The notes under the pieces: model-generated
Told to the model about the DNA's origin: nothing
The model's input: the letters and a program-made list of their open reading frames with translations, nothing else
Databases searched by the model: none
Position numbers and translations under genes: made by a program
Source: Christensenellaceae bacterium
GTDB lineage: Bacteria; Bacillota; Clostridia; Christensenellales; UBA1750
Reading direction: 5' to 3'
Assembly: GCA_031287285.1 (NCBI GenBank)
Contig: JAITTC010000162.1
Location: 1-5,309 of the forward strand
DNA length: 5,309 bases
Part shown: piece by piece, positions 1-4,526 of the stretch
Position numbering within the stretch: the first letter of the stretch is position 1
Layout: each line of letters opens with the position of its first letter

Positions 1-560
1 AAAACCTGCGCGGTGAAGGTGCGCTCGTGCGGCGGACCTTCTTCGCGGGCGATGCGATAAACCGGCGTGATGCCGCTTTCCCGCTGGGAAAGCTCCTGAA
101 AGTCGGTCTTGTAGTCCCGGGTTTCGGGCGGGCTTTCAAGGCTTAGAACAAAGGCGGCGACGAAGCGCTCGGCGGCTGGCAAGCCGCCGTCTAAATAGAT
201 AGCGCCGAGCAAGGCTTCAACAGCGTCTGCCAGAATCGAGGGCTTATCGCGCCCGCCGGTGCTCTCTTCGCCGGGGCCCATGAGCAAATAGCCGCCAAGG
301 CCGATGCTTTCGGCGGCCTGGCGCAGGGATTGCTCTTGCACGATCAAAGCTCGCTTGCGGCTGAGCCAGCCTTCGTGCATGTCTTGGTGCTGCGCGTAGA
401 GCCGCGCGCTCACGCAAAGCTGCAGAACGGCGTCGCCCAGGAACTCCAGCCGCTGGTTGCTCACCCACCCATCCCTGGCCAGGGATGGGTGGGTGAGGGC
501 TAACTCTAAAAGGGACCCGTCGTGAAAGGCATAGCCGATGATCTTTTCGAGCTCACTCAT
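1..560 (-). CDS. rnc: Ribonuclease III, 3' part cut off by the window edge
   Basis: Endoribonuclease that cuts double-stranded RNA, needed for rRNA processing and mRNA turnover in the cytoplasm. I translated 186 codons from ATG at 560-558; the frame stays open to the window edge, so the C-terminus is missing. The catalytic domain carries the family signature RLEFLGDAVL (residues 37-46). The metal-binding acids are E39, D43, D112 and E115, the last two in ADAVEALLGAIYLDGG (111-126); the spacing matches E. coli E41/D45/D114/E117. The conserved THPS is at 23-26 and LSRKRALIV at 66-74. A double-stranded-RNA-binding domain begins at DYKTDFQELSQ (149-159) and is cut off. The family is usually about 220-240 residues. 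It is the third gene of a plsX-acpP-rnc operon, 26 bp after acpP. Oddities: codons 22-34 coincide with a perfect palindrome, and the start has a poorly spaced ribosome binding site. Confidence 0.96.
   Translation of the reverse strand, partial: MSELEKIIGYAFHDGSLLELALTHPSLARDGWVSNQRLEFLGDAVLQLCVSARLYAQHQDMHEGWLSRKRALIVQEQSLRQAAESIGLGGYLLMGPGEESTGGRDKPSILADAVEALLGAIYLDGGLPAAERFVAAFVLSLESPPETRDYKTDFQELSQRESGITPVYRIAREEGPPHERTFTAQV
460..497. repeat. Perfect 38-bp palindrome inside rnc
   Basis: The left arm CTCACCCACCCATCCCTGG (460-478) is exactly reverse-complementary to 479-497, giving 19 paired bases with no mismatch and no spacer. In the rnc mRNA this would form a stem of at least 17 bp closed by a GGCC tetraloop. 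Three further pairs (GUU with AAC) are possible beyond an internal loop. It covers codons 22-34 (LTHPSLARDGWVS), so the reading frame passes intact through both arms. The right arm encodes the conserved THPSL; the left arm encodes RDGWV, a less conserved loop before NQRLEFLGD. Confidence 0.97.
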
Positions 561-573
561 TTTTTGCAGCGTA

Positions 574-579
574 TCTCCC
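574..579 (-). promoter_or_regulatory. Weak, distant ribosome binding site of rnc
   Basis: The only Shine-Dalgarno-like string upstream of the rnc ATG is GGGAGA, which ends 13 nt before it, longer than the usual 5-9 nt. An in-frame CTG at 569-567 lies closer to this site and would add only M-Q-K before the ATG. The ATG remains the more likely start, because family members begin about ten residues before the G-Y-x-F motif. Translation may depend on coupling to acpP, which stops 26 bp upstream. Confidence 0.4.
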
Positions 580-586
580 AAACCAC

Positions 587-817
587 TTAATCGTTTTCGT
601 GCTTGTCGATGAAGTCCAGAATGCTCTGCACGGTCTGCATCTCGAGGAGTTCTTCATCGGGGATCTCGATTCCGTATTCCTGCTCAAGATCCATGACCAG
701 CGCCACGACGTCGAGGGAATCGGCTTTCAGGTCGTTGATGAGATGGGTTTGGGGGGTGATTTTCGCGGGGTCGATCCCAAGCTGATCCGCGATGATGGCC
801 TGCACCTTTTCGAACAT
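587..817 (-). CDS. acpP: Acyl carrier protein
   Basis: Small acidic carrier that holds growing acyl chains as thioesters on a 4'-phosphopantetheine arm during type II fatty acid synthesis, and supplies acyl-ACP to PlsX. The 76-residue product is full length for the family. The phosphopantetheine attachment site is the D-S-L-D motif with Ser34 (context LKADSLDVVALVMDLE, 30-45). The helix II/III residues EIPDEELLEMQTV (51-63) are typical, and the C-terminus DKHEND is acidic. ATG at 817-815 is preceded by a strong AGGAGG (826-831) at 8 nt spacing. It lies 26 bp after plsX and 26 bp before rnc, in the same direction. The fabD and fabG genes that sit between plsX and acpP in Bacillus-type operons are absent here. 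Confidence 0.98.
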   Translation of the reverse strand: MFEKVQAIIADQLGIDPAKITPQTHLINDLKADSLDVVALVMDLEQEYGIEIPDEELLEMQTVQSILDFIDKHEND

Positions 818-825
818 GGATGATT

Positions 826-831
826 CCTCCT
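826..831 (-). promoter_or_regulatory. Strong ribosome binding site of acpP
   Basis: On the minus strand AGGAGG is followed by 8 nt (AATCATCC) and then the acpP ATG. It is a full consensus match in the short plsX-acpP gap, as expected for the abundant carrier protein, and it fixes the start. Confidence 0.85.
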
Positions 832-843
832 AAAAATAGTCGA

Positions 844-1851
844 CTACCCTTGAAGCGCTAAGTGGAGCTGCTCTTCGATTGCCCTGACGACGCCAGCCCT
901 TGCGCAGCTTGCGCCCTGCAGGATCGCCTGCGAGAAGGCGGAGGCGCTCGAGGAGCCATGCGCCTTGATCATCACGCCGTTTACGCCAAGCAGGGCAGCG
1001 CCGCCATATTCCTCATAATCGAGGCGCTTTTTCATCGCCTTGAGCTTTGGATAGACGAGAGCTCCGCCGAGCTTTGCCAAAACCCCTTCGTTCATCGCGC
1101 CCTTCAGCAGCGTGAAGAGCAGCGAAACCGTCCCTTCGACCGACTTTAAGAATATATTGCCCGAAAAACCGTCGGCTACGATAACTTGCACCTCGCCGCT
1201 GAGCGCGTCCCTGGCCTCGATGTTGCCATAGAAGTCGATCGGCGCGCCTTCGAGCAATGGAAAGGCCGATTTTGTGAGCTCGTTGCCTTTTTCGCTCTCG
1301 GCCCCGACATTTAAGAGGCCGACCCTTGGGCCTTTGACGCCAAGCACCCCGCGCATGTAGCTCGATCCCATCAGGGCGAACTGCGAAAGATATTCGGGCT
1401 TTGCGTCCGCGTTGGCGCCGGAGTCGATCAGCATGACCGGCGTGCCCTCTAAGGTGGGCAGAATCGCGCCGATCGCAGGCCGTTCGATGCCCTTGATGCG
1501 CCCCACGCGAAAGACGCCCCCGGCGAGGATCGCGCCGGTGGAGCCGGCCGAAATGAAGGCCTCAGCCTCGCCTTTTTTAAGCAAATCCATCGCCACGACC
1601 ATGGAAGAATTCAGCTTCCTGCGGATGGCAAGGGTCGGGCTATCGTGGTTTGAGATGAAATCCGGCGCTTCGATGATCTTCAAGCGCGCGGAATCGTAGG
1701 CTTTGCCGCTTAACAGGGTCTTTAATCTCTCGGCAGGCCCACATAGCGCGATTTGCAGCTCGGAATCCTTTTCGAGCGCCAAAAGGCAGCCGCCGACCAC
1801 GCTTTCCGGGGCATGATCGCCCCCCAGGGCATCCACAGCAACGCGCAGCAT
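844..1851 (-). CDS. plsX: Phosphate acyltransferase PlsX
   Basis: Peripheral membrane enzyme that converts acyl-ACP plus phosphate to acyl-phosphate, the donor used by PlsY to make lysophosphatidic acid. The 335-residue product matches the family length (about 330-340). Family motifs in order are VDALGGDHAP (6-15), SAGSTGA (101-107), DSGANAD (143-149), GLLNVGAESEKG (178-189), FYGNIEARD (207-215), ADGFSGN (226-232), YGGAALLGVNG (282-292) and IKAHGSS (295-301). I chose ATG at 1851-1849: AAGGGGGG lies 6 nt upstream of it, and PlsX proteins begin two or three residues before the A-V-D motif. An ATG seven codons upstream (1872-1870) is also in frame, but it has no ribosome binding site and would leave a leader of only about 15 nt. 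First gene of the operon with acpP and rnc. Confidence 0.98.
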   Translation of the reverse strand: MLRVAVDALGGDHAPESVVGGCLLALEKDSELQIALCGPAERLKTLLSGKAYDSARLKIIEAPDFISNHDSPTLAIRRKLNSSMVVAMDLLKKGEAEAFISAGSTGAILAGGVFRVGRIKGIERPAIGAILPTLEGTPVMLIDSGANADAKPEYLSQFALMGSSYMRGVLGVKGPRVGLLNVGAESEKGNELTKSAFPLLEGAPIDFYGNIEARDALSGEVQVIVADGFSGNIFLKSVEGTVSLLFTLLKGAMNEGVLAKLGGALVYPKLKAMKKRLDYEEYGGAALLGVNGVMIKAHGSSSASAFSQAILQGASCARAGVVRAIEEQLHLALQG

Positions 1852-1857
1852 GATGAT

Positions 1858-1865
1858 CCCCCCTT
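1858..1865 (-). promoter_or_regulatory. Ribosome binding site that sets the plsX start
   Basis: Minus-strand AAGGGGGG lies 6 nt (ATCATC) before the ATG at 1851. It overlaps the reading frame that would follow from the upstream ATG at 1872, and supports the shorter 335-residue protein. Confidence 0.75.
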
Positions 1866-1885
1866 GAAGCATCGTTTTTGAAGCA
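1864..1885. repeat. Pair of 8-bp direct repeats at the plsX transcript start
   Basis: TTGAAGCA occurs at 1864-1871 and again at 1878-1885 (TGCTTCAA when read along the plsX strand), with a 14-bp period. Both copies fall just downstream of the predicted plsX transcription start near 1887, where an operator could act. The same 8-mer also appears once inside the downstream coding gene (3105-3112), so chance is possible. It does not resemble the inverted FapR box. Confidence 0.35.
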
Positions 1886-1893
1886 CTTTTATT

Positions 1894-1922
1894 ATTTTAC
1901 CAAAGGATCGCCCCAAAGGCAA
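1894..1922 (-). promoter_or_regulatory. Predicted promoter of the plsX-acpP-rnc operon
   Basis: Read on the minus strand, a -35 box TTGCCT (1917-1922, four of six consensus bases) is followed by a 17-bp spacer and a -10 box TAAAAT (1894-1899, five of six). Transcription would start near 1887, giving a leader of about 36 nt before the chosen plsX ATG. It is the only well-spaced sigma-70/sigma-A type pair I see upstream of plsX. Confidence 0.6.
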
Positions 1923-2099
1923 GCTCGACTATGGCGATGAGCGCCGCTTTGCAGCGCAGCTATGGGGCTTCATGGGCCGGTTCCTGTTTTTTGCGCGGCT
2001 TTCTTAATGTAAGATCCCCATGGGCTTTACGCCGGCCATGGAAGCCAGGCGCGGCGTGCTCCATTTGCGGCGAAGCGCTTCCACGGACTCAAGTCTATT
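1923..2099. other. Divergent intergenic region, no gene seen
   Basis: About 180 bp between the back-to-back promoters of the plsX operon and the penicillin-binding protein gene. An open frame runs through it into the latter gene, but the translation is low-complexity Arg/Ala/Gly-rich and resembles no protein start. I see no riboswitch or T-box features. A run of six T at 1987-1992 follows only a weak four-pair stem. GAAGCGCTTC (2072-2081) is a 10-bp palindrome of doubtful meaning. Confidence 0.6.
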
Positions 2100-2128
2100 T
2101 TGTGAAAGTCCTGCGACTGTGCTATACT
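2100..2128 (+). promoter_or_regulatory. Predicted promoter of the penicillin-binding protein gene
   Basis: -35 box TTGTGA (2100-2105), 17-bp spacer, -10 box TATACT (2123-2128) preceded by TGC, which forms an extended -10 element. The start of transcription would be near 2135, leaving a leader of about 33 nt before the ATG at 2168. This places transcription start downstream of the longer open frame beginning at 1931 and so argues against that longer start. Confidence 0.75.
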
Positions 2129-2155
2129 ACAAACCGTGGTCTGATTTTGCAGAAA

Positions 2156-2163
2156 GGGGGTGG
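2156..2163 (+). promoter_or_regulatory. Ribosome binding site that sets the penicillin-binding protein start
   Basis: GGGGGTGG lies 4 nt before the ATG at 2168, within the purine-rich stretch AGAAAGGGGG from 2151. Together with the lipoprotein signal peptide that begins at this ATG, it selects this start over the upstream in-frame ATG at 1931. Confidence 0.7.
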
Positions 2164-2167
2164 CAGG

Positions 2168-4294
2168 ATGAAGCCCATTCGGGGGCGTTTGCCGCGTTTT
2201 TTTGCCCTTTTCTTGGGGATTTGCCTGCTGCTCTGCGCTTGCGAAGACGGTTCTTCTTTTTTTCTTGCGGATGCCTTTGCCCCGTCAAAATCCGGCCCGG
2301 AAGAAACGATCTCCGCCTATATAGAGAGGCTTGAAAAGAGGGATTTTGGCGCTGCCTACGCGCTTTTAACGCCGGGTGCGCAGCGCCGCGTGGCACTTTC
2401 GGCCTTTGTAGAAAAGCACCAAAGCATCTTCGACGCTCTGGATCTTAGGGGGATTCGCCTTGAGTTCTTGGATTTGAGCTCGAAGGGGACGATCCACAAG
2501 CAGAGGGCGATCTTGCGCTATGCCAGTGAGGTGCTGGGCGAGTTTGCGCAAAATATCAGCTTTACCCTTGAATATGACAGGGCCGCGCGGAGTTTTTTGC
2601 TGGATTGGCAGCCCTCGAACCTCTTTGAGGATCTCGAAGCCGGCGATACCGTGCGCCTGAGCACGATTCCGCAAAAGCGCGGAGAGATTCTTGGCAGCGA
2701 CAAGACGCTTTACGCGATCAATAGCTACGCCACGAGCGTTAATCTGCGCCCCGCGCTGATGGAAAGCGAAGAAAAAAGGGCTGAAAGCATCAAAAAGCTT
2801 GCGGATCTGTTGGGCCTTAGCGAATCCGCCGTAGAAAACGCGATCGATGCGCACGCGGGCAGGCCGGGGGAGGCCTTCTCGCTGCGCGGTTATGCGCCGG
2901 GCACCCTCGGCGATCAATTGAGAGCCGAGCTTCTGGCGATCCCGGGCGTCACGATCGACGAAAGCTCTACGCTGCCCATTCGCTATTACCCGCAGGGCAA
3001 GCTGCTGAGCCATGTGCTGGGCTATGTTTCGCCGGTGACCAAGGAGGAGATGGACGCGTCCTCCGGGCTGTATGCCGTGGACTTACTCATCGGCCGATCG
3101 GGCCTTGAAGCAGCCTACGAAGAGGATCTGCGCGGTGTGGATGGCAAATCGCTGGATATTTATGACCAAAACGGCGTAAAAAAGGCCTGCGTATTCACCT
3201 TGCCCGCGCAGGACGGGCTCGATTTAGAGATCAGCATCGATGTGGATCTGCAAAGGCGAGCCGAAGAGCTGTTGAGCTCTGCCGATTTCCCCGGCGTGAT
3301 CGTTTCGCTCGACCCCAAAACCGGCGACCTTCTGGCGCTTGCTTCAAGCCCGGGCTTTGACCCCAATTGCTTCGCCTACGCGCCCGATGAAGCCACAAGA
3401 AAGGCACAAAGCGAGTATATCAACGACGAAAGCGGCGCGCCGCTGCTCAACAGGGCGACGCAGGGACTCTATGCGCCGGGTTCCGTCATCAAGCCGTTCA
3501 TCGCCGCGATGGCGCTTGACGAAAAGCTCGTGGGCGTAAGCGACGAGTTCCCGGGCATCATAGAGAACAGGCAGTGGACGCCAAAATCCTTCGGAAACTG
3601 GGTTTGGCCGCCGATCACCCGCGCGAGCGACTATTCGGGCCCCGTAAACATGATGAATGCCATCGCCAAGTCCGATAATATCTATTTTGCCTACCTCGCG
3701 CTGCTGGCGAAGTGGTCAGGGCTGCAATCCTTCCTCGAAGGCTGCGGCTTTGCGGAGGCGATCCCCTGCCAAATTCCCGTGGCTACGGCCCGCTTCGTAA
3801 ACGAGGGGGCCGATAAGGAAAACCTGCGCCTACTGGCCGATACCGGCTACGGCCAGGGGCAGTGGGCACTCACGCCCCTGCAGATGGCCTATTCCTTTGG
3901 CGCCTTCGCGGGCGGGGGGAACATCATGCGGCCAAGATTGGTCAAGGCATTGAGACGGCTTGACGGCGTAAGCTACGAGGCCGCAGAAAGCATTGACAGC
4001 GAAATTTGGAAGGAGGGCATCTTGAGCGAGAAGGCGCTGGGGCAGATCAGCCCCATGCTCAAGGAGGTCTTTCAAACCGGTTCCGCTCGCGGCGCCGCCA
4101 TTTCGGGCCTCGATCTGCGCGGCAAGACCGGCACCGCCCAGGTAGGGCAGAGCAAAAAGAGGGAGCTTTCATGGCTTACGGCCTATGTAAGCGGCGGCGA
4201 TTACGACCGATTGGCCCTGGTGATGCTGGAATTGCCCGCGGATTCAAGCGGCAGCCTTCGCGACGACGCCATTCGCGAGATGCTCCAGCCTTAA
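2168..4294 (+). CDS. Lipoprotein class B penicillin-binding protein, MecA/PbpC type (peptidoglycan transpeptidase)
   Basis: Membrane-anchored D,D-transpeptidase that cross-links peptidoglycan stem peptides outside the membrane; 708 residues, full length. The N-terminus has basic residues (K2, R5, R7, R10), a hydrophobic stretch (11-22) and a lipobox-like LCAC with the putative lipidated Cys25. Residues about 43-150 resemble the NTF2-like MecA_N domain (EETISAYIERLEKRDFGAAY, then LLDWQPSNLF). About 160-320 is the dimerisation domain (RGEILG 171-176; YYPQGKLLSHVLGYV 273-287; IGRSGLEAAYE 308-318). The transpeptidase domain follows, with nucleophile Ser439 in SVIK (439-442), SDN (502-504), GYGQG (560-564) and KTGT (653-656). 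Similarity to S. aureus PBP2a and B. subtilis PbpC was judged from memory. Members of this group can have low beta-lactam affinity, but the sequence does not show that here. It is divergent from the plsX operon and has its own promoter. Confidence 0.95.
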   Translation: MKPIRGRLPRFFALFLGICLLLCACEDGSSFFLADAFAPSKSGPEETISAYIERLEKRDFGAAYALLTPGAQRRVALSAFVEKHQSIFDALDLRGIRLEFLDLSSKGTIHKQRAILRYASEVLGEFAQNISFTLEYDRAARSFLLDWQPSNLFEDLEAGDTVRLSTIPQKRGEILGSDKTLYAINSYATSVNLRPALMESEEKRAESIKKLADLLGLSESAVENAIDAHAGRPGEAFSLRGYAPGTLGDQLRAELLAIPGVTIDESSTLPIRYYPQGKLLSHVLGYVSPVTKEEMDASSGLYAVDLLIGRSGLEAAYEEDLRGVDGKSLDIYDQNGVKKACVFTLPAQDGLDLEISIDVDLQRRAEELLSSADFPGVIVSLDPKTGDLLALASSPGFDPNCFAYAPDEATRKAQSEYINDESGAPLLNRATQGLYAPGSVIKPFIAAMALDEKLVGVSDEFPGIIENRQWTPKSFGNWVWPPITRASDYSGPVNMMNAIAKSDNIYFAYLALLAKWSGLQSFLEGCGFAEAIPCQIPVATARFVNEGADKENLRLLADTGYGQGQWALTPLQMAYSFGAFAGGGNIMRPRLVKALRRLDGVSYEAAESIDSEIWKEGILSEKALGQISPMLKEVFQTGSARGAAISGLDLRGKTGTAQVGQSKKRELSWLTAYVSGGDYDRLALVMLELPADSSGSLRDDAIREMLQP

Positions 4295-4354
4295 TGAGGC
4301 CGCGGCAGATGTTGAATTTCTGTAAAACGCCGGATTTCTGCAGGAGGGAAGAGC

Positions 4355-4432
4355 TTGCCCGTCGTATTTGAAAAAGTGGGAAGCGCTGAGTCTTTCGCCG
4401 TTTTCTGCGGAGTTTGGGCGCATATTGCATAA
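4355..4432 (+). CDS. Possible 25-residue small ORF with TTG start
   Basis: AGGAGG at 4342-4347 lies 7 nt before TTG at 4355, an ideal spacing. The frame runs 25 codons (beginning M-P-V-V-F-E-K-V-G and ending V-W-A-H-I-A) to TAA at 4430-4432. I do not recognise the peptide. It has no run of a single amino acid that would suggest an attenuator leader. The only support is the ribosome binding site, which could be a chance purine run; the stop codon lies inside an inverted repeat. Confidence 0.2.
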   Translation: MPVVFEKVGSAESFAVFCGVWAHIA

Positions 4433-4441
4433 AAATGCGAT
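4424..4441. repeat. Operator-like imperfect inverted repeat upstream of pckA
   Basis: ATTGCAT (4424-4430), AAAA, ATGCGAT (4435-4441): six of seven arm positions pair, and the seventh would be a T-G wobble in RNA. It is the most AT-rich spot in an otherwise GC-rich region about 90 bp before the pckA start. It could be a regulator binding site or part of a promoter. The related string TGCGATG recurs at 4450-4456. Confidence 0.35.
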
Positions 4442-4462
4442 GCGTTCCTTGCGATGAAAGGC

Positions 4463-4487
4463 CGCGGCTTATGAAGCATGAGCCGCG
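4463..4487 (+). promoter_or_regulatory. Hairpin in the pckA leader
   Basis: Arm CGCGGCTTATG (4463-4473), loop AAG (4474-4476), arm CATGAGCCGCG (4477-4487): eleven pairs including one U-G wobble. The stem is GC-rich and stable. It is followed by AGAAAATGC rather than a T run, so it does not look like an intrinsic terminator. It ends 24 nt before the pckA ribosome binding site, and could be an mRNA-stabilising leader stem or a DNA operator. Confidence 0.55.
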
Positions 4488-4511
4488 AGAAAATGCAATT
4501 CTTAGATCTTG

Positions 4512-4518
4512 AAGGAGG
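4512..4518 (+). promoter_or_regulatory. Strong ribosome binding site of pckA
   Basis: AAGGAGG is followed by 8 nt (ATTATTCA) and the ATG at 4527. It is a full consensus site that fixes the start of pckA. Confidence 0.9.
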
Positions 4519-4526
4519 ATTATTCA

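Larger units (their letters stand above)
4295..4511. other. Intergenic region and leader upstream of pckA
   Basis: No terminator with a GC-rich stem and T run is visible after the penicillin-binding protein stop. No convincing sigma-A promoter is visible for pckA either: TTGAAA at 4368-4373 is a good -35 match, but nothing resembling a -10 box lies 16-18 bp downstream. The region holds a possible small reading frame, two inverted repeats (listed separately), and two copies of AGGCCGCGGC at 4297-4306 and 4459-4468. Read-through from the upstream gene, or a promoter needing an activator, are both possible. Confidence 0.6.

Noticed and set aside
244..468. 74-codon minus-strand Arg/Ala-rich frame
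   Set aside because: Overlaps rnc in another frame; the RNase III frame carries all the conserved motifs.
1852..1872. Seven-codon N-terminal extension of PlsX (M-L-Q-G-G-I-I)
   Set aside because: No ribosome binding site before ATG 1872, and the extension is itself encoded by the AAGGGGGG site that serves the ATG at 1851.
1975..1992. Possible terminator ending in six T
   Set aside because: The preceding stem has only about four pairs with a bulge, and no plus-strand gene lies upstream to be terminated.
1931..2167. 79-codon in-frame extension upstream of the penicillin-binding protein ATG
   Set aside because: The predicted promoter (2100-2128) lies inside it, its translation has no recognisable content, and both the signal peptide and the ribosome binding site point to ATG 2168.
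2366..3013. 215-codon open frame on the minus strand
   Set aside because: Wholly antisense to the dimerisation region of the penicillin-binding protein, with no family motifs. Such frames are common opposite GC-rich genes.
4311..4340. Direct repeat of ATTTCTG (4316-4322 and 4334-4340)
   Set aside because: Seven bases only and not near a promoter; likely chance.
4309..4371. 20-codon ATG frame with two cysteines after the penicillin-binding protein gene
   Set aside because: No ribosome binding site, no recognised peptide, and it overlaps the better-supported TTG frame.
4381..4405. Possible terminator GCG...CGC followed by TTTTC
   Set aside because: The stem has only three or four pairs; too weak to call.
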